From positions 124,001 to 188,000 of the forward strand of contig NZ_AVBI01000001.1 in the NCBI RefSeq assembly GCF_000498475.1: a DNA stretch of 64,000 nt, given 5' to 3'. Source of the stretch: Flavobacterium cauense R2A-7. GTDB lineage: Bacteria > Bacteroidota > Bacteroidia > Flavobacteriales > Flavobacteriaceae. The notes beneath the pieces were generated by a model. That model did not search any database, was not told the origin of the DNA, and worked only from the letters and a program-made list of their open reading frames with translations. Positions 7,926 through 14,889 of this stretch are shown one piece after another (the first letter of the stretch is position 1; each line of letters opens with the position of its first letter). The translations under genes and the position numbers were made by a program.

Positions 7926-8422
7926 AACCACGAGCTTCGGTATTCCCAAACTTTCATCAGAAATACTCCGAAATAAATCACACAAACCACAAATTTCATA
8001 AAAGTGGAGGCTAAAAACCCCACGAAAGAACCCGTTGCCGCTTTTACAGCACGTTTATGATCCTGACTGTCGTAAATCAACTCACCAATGAAAGCCCCCA
8101 CAAACGGACCAACAATTACCCCAAAAGGAATCGGCGCAATCAACCCGATTATCAATCCGATGTTGGTTCCCCAAACACCATAGGAACTGCCTCCAAAACG
8201 TTTTGTTCCTTTTGCAGGAATAACGTAATCCAAAATCGCAACAACGACCGCAATCCCAAGTGTAATTCCCAAAACCCAATAATCTTCAGGAACCGCTTTC
8301 GTAAGATAGAGCAACAGTAAACCAGCCCAACTGATGGGCGGTCCGGGCAATACCGGAAGAAAACTTCCTAAAATCCCAACCGCCATAAAAACGAACCCGG
8401 TAATTAATAAAAAATATTCCAT
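7922..8422 (-). CDS. DUF456 membrane protein
   Basis: A 166-residue integral membrane protein with the DUF456 pattern: an opening helix FLLITGFVFMAVGILGSFLP, the LPGPPISWAGLLLLYLT loop and helix, and a glycine-rich centre (GLIIGLIAPIPFGVIVGPFVGAFIGE) predicted to form re-entrant helices. The family has no assigned function. It is convergent with the DMT transporter (4-base overlap at the stops) and divergent from the lipoprotein gene at 8465, with 42 bases between the two starts. Confidence 0.88.
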   Translation of the reverse strand: MEYFLLITGFVFMAVGILGSFLPVLPGPPISWAGLLLLYLTKAVPEDYWVLGITLGIAVVVAILDYVIPAKGTKRFGGSSYGVWGTNIGLIIGLIAPIPFGVIVGPFVGAFIGELIYDSQDHKRAVKAATGSFVGFLASTFMKFVVCVIYFGVFLMKVWEYRSSWF

Positions 8423-8434
8423 CTTTTTTTTACT

Positions 8435-8442
8435 ATTTTTGG
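8435..8442 (+). promoter_or_regulatory. Promoter -7 element of the TonB-C-like lipoprotein
   Basis: TATTTTTG matches TAnnTTTG, 22 bases before the ATG at 8465. Confidence 0.55.
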
Positions 8443-8464
8443 CACTTAAAATTACACTTTTACG

Positions 8465-8947
8465 ATGTCGAAAAAACTTTTGGTATTCTTTTTCTTTTCC
8501 TTAGCGGTTTCTTCCTGTCAGTTCTTCGACAAGAAAGCACCGTCTGAAGACGAATTACTGCAAAAAGAACTTCAGAAAATCGACTGGAAAAAAGTAGATG
8601 CATTTCCAAGTATTGATGCTTGTGAGGTAATTACCGACGAAGCCCAACGCAAACAATGTTTTTTCGAATACCTGACCCAAACCATTCAGGAGAAATTAAG
8701 CGTCGACACTTTGGCCATTTTATATCCCGAAATCGATACCATTGAAGTAAAAGTAACGGTTTTCCCGGATGCGCGATTGGAATTTGAACCGCAATTCCCA
8801 AAAGACAGCGTGGCGTACGACAAAATTAAAATCGACAGTATTTTACACACCAGATTAGTTGATTTTCCAAAAGTCAATCCGGCCATAAAACGCGGAATTC
8901 CGGTGAAAACACAATTTGTACTACCGGTTATTTTAAAAACGGAATAG
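8465..8947 (+). CDS. Lipoprotein with a TonB C-terminal-like domain
   Basis: The 160-residue product has a lipoprotein signal peptide (SLAVSSC, Cys18) and an acidic linker. The last 75 or so residues read TIEVKVTVFPDARLEFEPQF, then ILHTRLVDFPKVNPAIKRG and IPVKTQFVLPVIL. The order of a short strand, a helix, the 'PxxxPAxxRGxPVxxxFxLPv' stretch and a final strand is that of the TonB C-terminal domain, as often seen in small Bacteroidetes lipoproteins. It lacks a TonB transmembrane helix, so it is not a classical energy transducer. The assignment comes from pattern recognition, not from a search. Confidence 0.6.
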   Translation: MSKKLLVFFFFSLAVSSCQFFDKKAPSEDELLQKELQKIDWKKVDAFPSIDACEVITDEAQRKQCFFEYLTQTIQEKLSVDTLAILYPEIDTIEVKVTVFPDARLEFEPQFPKDSVAYDKIKIDSILHTRLVDFPKVNPAIKRGIPVKTQFVLPVILKTE

Positions 8948-10078
8948 TTATCTAATATTCTCGCGCTTCCATTCAAAACCACCAATCAAAGAGTACAACG
9001 CAACAAGCGTACTAAAAAAAGGATAAATCAGACTGCTTACCACCACGGAATACATGCGCATTTTCAAAAATCGGTTGGCCTGATACATCAATATGAAATC
9101 GACTATAAATTTTACAAAAAGCAATGTTATAAGGAATTGAATCTGCATCAGATTAAAAAACGAAAGTACTAATCCGCAAAGCAGTGTGAAATTTGCCAGA
9201 AAAACCAAAATGGCCAATCCTTTGGCGAAATCACTTTCATAAGCCGTTGCCTTTGAAGCCCAACGCACCCTTTGTTTGAATAATTTGAGCCAGCTTTTTT
9301 CTGGTTTTGTAGTTACAATCGCTTCCTGATTTTTCAGATAACGGACTTTCTCAGGGAAATTAGCAATTGCTTTCTGCAACAAGAAAACATCATCACCACT
9401 GGCAATATGATTGTTCCCATGGAAGCCTTTCAAATCCGAAAATAACGTTTTGGTATAAGCAAAATTCGCACCGTTACACATAAAAGCCTCTTCCAGACCA
9501 AAACTTCCGATGCTCGCTCCTTGCAGACTCAGCATATCCATCTGCTGAAAATGGGAAAGCAAAAATCCTTTCGTTGGAAATTTTACCGCTCCGGCAATCA
9601 TTTCAGCTGATGCATTCACCTTAATATAAGCATCGTATACCGAAAGCCATTCGGGTTGCACCACACAATCGGCATCGGTGGTAATTATCCACGGATGTTT
9701 GGCAATCATCACCGCGCGGGTTATTGCGTCTTTTTTGGGTGATTTGGAAATACGGACATTGTCGAGAATCGTCAGATGAATCCACGGATTTTCCATGCGC
9801 CAATTGTTAATCACACGGGCGGAATTGTCTTTTGAAGCATCGTCGACAAAGATAATTTCAAAATGCTCTTTCGGATAATTCAGTTTTGTCAATGATTCTA
9901 ATAAGTCCGGTAAATTGTGCTCTTCATTGCGAAATGGGATTACTATGGAAAATCCGATTTTGTTTCCGGAATCCGTCTGTTGAAATGATTTCACTTTTGA
10001 AAAACCCCAAATCAACAATCCGATAAAAAAGACATAATTGATAAAAATCAATACGAAAAGTAAGTTTACGATTTCCAT
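8948..10078 (-). CDS. Membrane-associated family 2 glycosyltransferase
   Basis: The 376-residue protein has an N-terminal membrane helix (MEIVNLLFVLIFINYVFFIG), a GT-A catalytic domain with SIVIPFRNEEHNLPDLLESL, the nucleotide-binding FVDDASKDN, the metal-binding TTDADC and the acceptor-side QRVRW motif, then two or three C-terminal helices. This architecture is that of processive or dolichol-type GT2 enzymes acting at the cytoplasmic face of the inner membrane. The sugar and acceptor are unknown. Its start lies inside the last codons of the flippase-like gene (13-base overlap), so the two form a unit, probably in a glycolipid or envelope glycan pathway. Confidence 0.88.
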   Translation of the reverse strand: MEIVNLLFVLIFINYVFFIGLLIWGFSKVKSFQQTDSGNKIGFSIVIPFRNEEHNLPDLLESLTKLNYPKEHFEIIFVDDASKDNSARVINNWRMENPWIHLTILDNVRISKSPKKDAITRAVMIAKHPWIITTDADCVVQPEWLSVYDAYIKVNASAEMIAGAVKFPTKGFLLSHFQQMDMLSLQGASIGSFGLEEAFMCNGANFAYTKTLFSDLKGFHGNNHIASGDDVFLLQKAIANFPEKVRYLKNQEAIVTTKPEKSWLKLFKQRVRWASKATAYESDFAKGLAILVFLANFTLLCGLVLSFFNLMQIQFLITLLFVKFIVDFILMYQANRFLKMRMYSVVVSSLIYPFFSTLVALYSLIGGFEWKRENIR

Positions 10079-11010
10079 TGCGCTTTAAAATTTAAAACAA
10101 AATAACTACCGATAAATACCGGAATAACCACATTCAAAAACCACATCAGCGTACTGATGAACACCACAATCCATTCGTTCACACCCAACAATCCGAAGAA
10201 ATAAACCGCCACACTTCCTTTTACCGCAAAATCCAAAAACTGAAACGTTGGCAAGGAAGACGCTAAAAAATAAACGCTCGTAATGGCAGCCATTAACAAA
10301 AAGTACGGAATTTCCACATCGAAAATTAAAAATAGGAAATAATATTGATGCGAAAAAACCAAATAACGACCAATCGCCAACAAAATGTTTTTCTGATGAA
10401 TGCATTTCGGAATTTCGTTGATTTTGTGAATGAGCTTTTCAACCGAATAGCCTTTGATGCTGATTTTTTTGGTGAAAAATAAAACTAACACCAGTATCGT
10501 GAGTCCTCCGAAAAGAATTCCGACCATAGTAGTGGTAATGATCTCGAATTGGGCATTGAAATACAGCAACCCGAAAATTCCAAAAACTATGGTGAGTATC
10601 ATTTGGATTCCGTTGCAGATCAAATTCAGGAAAACGATTTTTTTGGCTTGCGATTTCTCAAAAAACAAAGCTTTCCCGGCATATTCCCCGATTCCGTTTG
10701 GCGTAAACAATCCAGCCGTTAGCGCTCCTAAAACCTGCTTCGAAGCTTCTCCCAGCCTTATTTTCCGGATGACTCCCACCAGATTCTGCCATTTTAAAAT
10801 TTCCAGAAAACGGTTTAAAAACGTCAGAAATAAAATAAAAGCGATGTTAGCAAACGACTGTTTTTCCTGTACTAAATTTCGAAATTTATCCCAATCGAGC
10901 TTGTCGTTATGCGCCAGTTGATTGTAAATAAAATAAAATGCGCCGCCTACAACCAAAAGTTTGATCAGAAGAACGAGGAATTGTTTAGCTTTGTGGGGTA
11001 TAGAAATCAT
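10066..11010 (-). CDS. Lysylphosphatidylglycerol synthase TM-like (UPF0104) flippase-like protein
   Basis: The 314-residue protein has about eight membrane helices, with the family landmarks ALTAGLFTPNGIGEYAGKAL and SVYFLASSLPTFQFLDFAVK. Proteins of this group (the AglD/MprF transmembrane domain) are commonly encoded beside GT2 enzymes and are thought to move lipid-linked intermediates across the membrane. Here the GT2 gene overlaps its end. The ATG at 11010 is favoured because a longer reading would extend into the ruvC coding region; the ruvC promoter lies inside this gene's first codons. Confidence 0.82.
   Translation of the reverse strand: MISIPHKAKQFLVLLIKLLVVGGAFYFIYNQLAHNDKLDWDKFRNLVQEKQSFANIAFILFLTFLNRFLEILKWQNLVGVIRKIRLGEASKQVLGALTAGLFTPNGIGEYAGKALFFEKSQAKKIVFLNLICNGIQMILTIVFGIFGLLYFNAQFEIITTTMVGILFGGLTILVLVLFFTKKISIKGYSVEKLIHKINEIPKCIHQKNILLAIGRYLVFSHQYYFLFLIFDVEIPYFLLMAAITSVYFLASSLPTFQFLDFAVKGSVAVYFFGLLGVNEWIVVFISTLMWFLNVVIPVFIGSYFVLNFKAQWKS
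10960..10993 (+). promoter_or_regulatory. Putative ruvC promoter inside the divergent gene
   Basis: TTTG (10960-10963), 22 bases, then TAGCTTTG (10986-10993). It lies inside the start of the divergent flippase-like gene. The spacer is slightly long. Confidence 0.5.
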
Positions 11011-11033
11011 CTGTGCAAAATAACAAATTAAAA

Positions 11034-11588
11034 TTGGCAAACGAGCGCATCATATTAGGAATTGACCCCGGAACGACCATTATGGGTTTCGGTCTGATAA
11101 AAGTCGTCAACAAGAAAATGGAATTCATTCAACTTAATGAATTACAGCTCAATAAAATGGACGATCATTACATGCGATTGAAACGTATTTTTGAACGCAC
11201 CATCGAGTTAATTGAAACCCATCATCCCGATGAAATTGCGATTGAAGCGCCGTTCTTCGGCAAAAACGTACAGTCGATGCTGAAATTAGGACGTGCGCAA
11301 GGTGTGGCGATGGCGGCAGGTTTATCCCGCGGGATTCCGATTACCGAATACGAACCCAAGAAAATCAAAATGGCCATCACCGGAAACGGAAACGCCAGCA
11401 AAGAACAGGTGGCCAAAATGTTGCAACAACTTTTAAGCTTAAAAGAATTGCCTAAAAATTTAGATTCAACCGATGGATTGGCAGCAGCAGTTTGTCATTT
11501 TTTCAATTCGGGACGCGTAGAAGTCGGCAAAAGTTATTCCGGTTGGGATGCTTTTGTGAAGCAGAATGAAAACAGAATAAAAAAATAG
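11034..11588 (+). CDS. ruvC: Holliday junction resolvase RuvC
   Basis: RuvC is the endonuclease that cuts Holliday junctions with RuvAB. The protein opens ANERIILGIDPGTTIMGFG, with the catalytic Asp in GIDPG, the acidic residue in IAIEAPFFGKN, and the C-terminal pair in DSTDGLAAAVCHFF, all four carboxylates of the RNase H-like site. No ATG is available. I prefer the TTG at 11034, which gives the usual family start one residue before ANERII; a GTG at 11013 would add seven residues and lie only 2 bases from the divergent start codon. About 184 residues, normal for the family. Confidence 0.9.
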   Translation: MANERIILGIDPGTTIMGFGLIKVVNKKMEFIQLNELQLNKMDDHYMRLKRIFERTIELIETHHPDEIAIEAPFFGKNVQSMLKLGRAQGVAMAAGLSRGIPITEYEPKKIKMAITGNGNASKEQVAKMLQQLLSLKELPKNLDSTDGLAAAVCHFFNSGRVEVGKSYSGWDAFVKQNENRIKK

Positions 11589-11601
11589 TGTTCAGCAATC
11601 T

Positions 11602-11640
11602 GTGATCAGTAAGCAATTCTGACCACTAACTACTGATCAC
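11602..11640 (+). repeat. Inverted repeat between ruvC and hemW
   Basis: GTGATCAGTA (11602-11611) and TACTGATCAC (11631-11640) are exact inverted copies separated by 19 bases. No T run follows, so it is a weak terminator at best. Confidence 0.55.
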
Positions 11641-11652
11641 TGATAACTAAAT

Positions 11653-12816
11653 ATGAGCGGTATCTACATCCATATTCCCTTTTGTAAGCAGGCGTGTCAC
11701 TATTGCGATTTTCATTTTTCGACTTCACTGAAGAAGAAAGACGAAATGGTTTTGGCTTTGGCGAAAGAAATCCGTCTGCGCAAAAGTGAATTTGAAAATG
11801 ACCCGAGCGAAAGCGAACAGGCGAAGCAAACCGTGGGAACCATTTATTTCGGCGGGGGTACTCCGAGTATTTTAGCGGTTTCCGATTTGCAGCTGTTGAT
11901 TGATGAAGTATACAACAATTACAACGTCAGCGAAAATCCGGAAATTACTATGGAAGCTAATCCCGATGATTTATCCGAAGTACGAATCATCGAACTTTCC
12001 CAAACTAAAATTAACCGGTTGAGTATTGGAATTCAGTCGTTTTTTGAAGAAGATTTAAAACTGATGAACCGTGCCCACAATTCGGCAGAAGCCAAAAAAT
12101 CATTGGAAATCGCCACAAAATACTTCGATAATATTTCGGTGGATTTGATTTACGGAACGCCCGGAATGAACAACGAACGTTGGTTGCAAAATATCCAAAC
12201 CGTTCTGGATCTGAACATTCCGCACATTTCGAGTTATGCCTTGACGGTCGAACCGAAAACCGCCCTACAAAAATTCATCCAACAAGGTGTTGTACCACAA
12301 CCGGATGATGCAGTGACACACGAACAATTCCTGATGTTAGTCGACACCCTTGAAACCAACGGATTTGTGCATTATGAATTGTCGAATTTCGGAAAACCGG
12401 ACTATTTCTCTAAAAATAATTCAGCCTATTGGCTCGGAAAAAAATACTTAGGCATTGGTCCGTCGGCACACAGTTATGACGGCAAAAACCGAAGCTGGAA
12501 TATCGCCAACAACAGTATTTACATTAAATCTTTAGCCGAAAACAAACTACCCAATGAAACGGAAACGTTAACCGAAACCGACCGCTACAACGAATACATC
12601 ATGACCGGATTACGTACCGTTTGGGGCGTTTCGTTAGATCGGATAGCAACGGAATTCGGTGAAAATATGTTGCAGTATTTGCTTCAAAACGCTAAACGTT
12701 ATCTCGACGATGAAAAACTTATAGTTGAAAACAACATCCTTCGAACCACCAAAAAAGGAAAATTCTTTTGCGACGGAATTGCTTCCGATTTATTTTGGTT
12801 AAATTTGGAGGAATAA
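11653..12816 (+). CDS. hemW: HemW-like radical SAM heme chaperone
   Basis: The 387-residue protein starts MSGIYIHIPFCKQACHYCDF, with the 4Fe-4S ligands of the radical SAM site at Cys11, Cys15 and Cys18 in the HemW/HemN spacing CxxxCxxC, and continues with IYFGGGTPSIL, the SAM-binding GGGTPS motif. The SIGIQSF stretch and the C-terminal GPSAHSYDG segment are also typical. HemW members carry and deliver heme; they lack the extra residues of true oxygen-independent coproporphyrinogen oxidases, although they are often misnamed so. I cannot exclude HemN activity. The gene follows ruvC by 64 bases that contain an inverted repeat. Confidence 0.88.
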   Translation: MSGIYIHIPFCKQACHYCDFHFSTSLKKKDEMVLALAKEIRLRKSEFENDPSESEQAKQTVGTIYFGGGTPSILAVSDLQLLIDEVYNNYNVSENPEITMEANPDDLSEVRIIELSQTKINRLSIGIQSFFEEDLKLMNRAHNSAEAKKSLEIATKYFDNISVDLIYGTPGMNNERWLQNIQTVLDLNIPHISSYALTVEPKTALQKFIQQGVVPQPDDAVTHEQFLMLVDTLETNGFVHYELSNFGKPDYFSKNNSAYWLGKKYLGIGPSAHSYDGKNRSWNIANNSIYIKSLAENKLPNETETLTETDRYNEYIMTGLRTVWGVSLDRIATEFGENMLQYLLQNAKRYLDDEKLIVENNILRTTKKGKFFCDGIASDLFWLNLEE

Positions 12817-12819
12817 CAG

Positions 12820-12897
12820 AACGCAGATTTTACGGATGCTTCGCAGCGCTGATAAATCTGTTTAAATCCGCGTTAGAATATTCGTAAAATCCGCGTT
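12820..12897. repeat. Intergenic imperfect palindrome, dispersed-repeat type
   Basis: A 15-base arm (12820-12834, AACGCAGATTTTACG) pairs with 12883-12897 with one mismatch, and AAATCCGCGTT occurs twice in the right half (12864-12874 and 12887-12897). It fills the gap between hemW and the cyclase gene. Palindromes built from 'GCGGATTTTACG' units are familiar as scattered intergenic elements in Bacteroidetes; I cannot test its copy number here. Confidence 0.5.
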
Positions 12898-12903
12898 CCA
12901 TTT

Positions 12904-13671
12904 ATGATAACAATCATCAATCATCAGAATAATGAATTCAAAATCGACCTGTCAAAACCGTTAGACATCTCGATTCCATTAACCAATACCGACGAAAACC
13001 CGATTGCCTGGTACATCGAAAAACCGGAAATCGAACCGGTACGTTTTGGCGATTGGGTGGGAAAAGTTTCCGAAGGCAGTTCGTCTACGAATTTCAACAA
13101 TATTTTTTTCAATCCGCACGGGCACGGTACGCACACGGAATGTCTGGGACATATTACCCGCGATTTTTACAGTATCAACCAATGTTTGAAACAGTTTTTC
13201 TTTACGGCGGAGGTGATTTCGGTGGTTCCGGAAGCGCAAGGAGAAGATTTTGTCATTACCAAATCGCAAATTGAAAACGCTTTAGAAGGAAAATCTCCTG
13301 AGGCCATTATCATCCGAACATTACCGAATTTAGATGAAAAAAGATCAAAAAAATACTCAAATACTAACTGGGCTTATCTTTTGGAAGAAGCGGCGACTTA
13401 CATCCGCGAAAGCGAAATCCAACATTTGCTGATTGATTTACCGAGTGTGGACAAAGAGCACGACGAAGGCAAATTACTGGCGCACAAGGCATTTTGGAAT
13501 GTAAAAGACGTAAATACACTGAATTCGGATGCACGATTGAATTGCACGATTACCGAATTGATTTTTGTCTCCGATGCCATTTTGGACGGAAGTTATATGC
13601 TAAATTTACAAATCGCTTCGTTTGAGAATGACGCGAGTCCGAGTAAACCGGTTTTATATAAAATTCTGTAA
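12904..13671 (+). CDS. Cyclase-family metal-dependent hydrolase (kynurenine formamidase-like)
   Basis: The 255-residue protein carries the Cyclase (PF04199) fingerprint FNPHGHGTHTECLGHI, the HxGTHxDxxxH metal site with Glu in place of Asp, plus the opening PLDISIPL and the later HLLIDLPSVDKEHDEG, which supplies further ligands. The family includes bacterial kynurenine formamidase, but also other amide or lactone hydrolases. No tryptophan-degradation genes are nearby, so the substrate is open. The next gene starts 2 bases after its stop, which suggests co-transcription. Confidence 0.82.
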   Translation: MITIINHQNNEFKIDLSKPLDISIPLTNTDENPIAWYIEKPEIEPVRFGDWVGKVSEGSSSTNFNNIFFNPHGHGTHTECLGHITRDFYSINQCLKQFFFTAEVISVVPEAQGEDFVITKSQIENALEGKSPEAIIIRTLPNLDEKRSKKYSNTNWAYLLEEAATYIRESEIQHLLIDLPSVDKEHDEGKLLAHKAFWNVKDVNTLNSDARLNCTITELIFVSDAILDGSYMLNLQIASFENDASPSKPVLYKIL

Positions 13672-13673
13672 AT

Positions 13674-14039
13674 ATGACTATTGACGTATATTACGATTAT
13701 TGCCTGAACAAAAAAGGGGTTACTGAACATTTTCCTTTCGATGAAGACACCCTGGTATTTAAAGTCGGCGGAAAAATGTTTGCCTTATCTTCGTTACAGG
13801 AATGGGAAAACGGAACCCCATCGGCCAACTTGAAATGTGATCCCGAATGGGCTTTGGAATTGCGCGGACAATATGACGATATTCAGCCCGGTTATCATAT
13901 GAGTAAAATACATTGGAATACTATAAAAATTAACGGTTCGGTTCCTGATGTATTTGTAAAAGAGCTCATCGACCATTCGTACGACTTGGTTTTTAAGAGT
14001 TTAACTAAAAAACAACAGCAGGAAATAGCCGAATCTTAA
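13674..14039 (+). CDS. MmcQ/YjbR family protein
   Basis: A 121-residue protein with the MmcQ/YjbR pattern: an N-terminal helix YYDYCLNKKGVTEHFPFDED, the strand FKVGGKMFAL, then NLKCDPEWALELR and the PGYHMSKIHWNTIKIN segment, and a last helix LIDHSYDLVFKSL. The fold resembles a DNA-binding cyaY-like domain, but its role is not established. Length and order are typical of the family. It is linked to the upstream cyclase gene by a 2-base gap. Confidence 0.85.
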   Translation: MTIDVYYDYCLNKKGVTEHFPFDEDTLVFKVGGKMFALSSLQEWENGTPSANLKCDPEWALELRGQYDDIQPGYHMSKIHWNTIKINGSVPDVFVKELIDHSYDLVFKSLTKKQQQEIAES

Positions 14040-14049
14040 AAATAGGCAT

Positions 14050-14057
14050 TACTTTTG
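14050..14057 (+). promoter_or_regulatory. Promoter -7 element of the PH/SHOCT gene
   Basis: TACTTTTG matches TAnnTTTG; the ATG follows 36 bases downstream. Confidence 0.5.
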
Positions 14058-14093
14058 CAGCCAAATAGACGATAAAATTATTTACAACATATC

Positions 14094-14810
14094 ATGATTG
14101 ACAATTTAAAGAAAATATTAAACGAAGACCAGGATCCGAAAGCGATTGAAAAAATCACTTCCAAACTGGAAAACTTATTAATGACCAATGAAGAAGTGGG
14201 ATATATAGCCGTTCAGAAAAAACCGGCAGTAACCATTCTTCCGGACAGTGTTGTGGTAACCAACAAAAGAATCATCCTTTGCAAACCGAAAAACTTAGGT
14301 TTATCGATGGAATTTGTGGATTACGATTGGGATGACATCGCTGCTTCGTTTGTAAAAGAAGGTATTCTGGGTGCCGATTTCACGTTTACCACGAAATCCG
14401 AATTAACGCAAACCGTTGATTATTTACCGAAAAATCAGGCCCGAAAATTATACACCTACGCCAAAGAACAACTGGATTTATTAAAGAATCCTATAGCTGC
14501 AGCTCCAATGGCTTCAACGCCTATAGTAGAAGAAACAAAAGCAGAAATTCCGGTTGCGGAAGAAGTAATTGAAGAAATGGAAACCGAAGAAGTAACTTCC
14601 TTTGCCGAAATCATTCCTTCGACTCCGGCAGTTCAGGAAACGTTTACCGAAACAGCGCCACAACAAGCAAATGCTGAGAAAAAGTTAAGCGAAATGAGCA
14701 GCGATGAATTGTTTGCCAAATTGCAGAATTACAAAAAACTTTTGGATAACGGATTAATCCTTCAGGGGGAATACGATAAACTTAAAGCGGAAATTTTACA
14801 GTACATGTAA
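14094..14810 (+). CDS. Bacterial PH-domain and SHOCT-domain protein
   Basis: The 238-residue protein has three parts. Residues 1-125 form a bacterial pleckstrin-homology-like domain with AVTILPDSVVVTNKRIILCK, the typical strand pair, and YDWDDIAASFVKEGILGADF. Residues 135-200 are a low-complexity acidic linker rich in Glu, Pro and Thr. The last 40 residues (LFAKLQNYKKLLDNGLILQG, ending YDKLKAEIL) are a SHOCT domain, a short C-terminal helix pair found in many oligomeric proteins. The biological role is unknown. It has its own promoter element and ends in a strong terminator. Confidence 0.82.
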   Translation: MIDNLKKILNEDQDPKAIEKITSKLENLLMTNEEVGYIAVQKKPAVTILPDSVVVTNKRIILCKPKNLGLSMEFVDYDWDDIAASFVKEGILGADFTFTTKSELTQTVDYLPKNQARKLYTYAKEQLDLLKNPIAAAPMASTPIVEETKAEIPVAEEVIEEMETEEVTSFAEIIPSTPAVQETFTETAPQQANAEKKLSEMSSDELFAKLQNYKKLLDNGLILQGEYDKLKAEILQYM

Positions 14811-14827
14811 CATCAGAAAACAAAAAT

Positions 14828-14864
14828 AAAAAGGGATAAGCATTTGAAAACTTATCCCTTTTTT
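14828..14864. terminator. Bidirectional terminator
   Basis: AAAGGGATAAG (14830-14840) pairs with CTTATCCCTTT (14851-14861) over a 10-base loop, with A and T runs on either side. It serves the PH/SHOCT gene and the convergent TonB receptor gene. A near copy of this hairpin follows the DUF4407 gene. Confidence 0.75.
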
Positions 14865-14889
14865 GTTTCTATACTAAAATTGTAACGCC

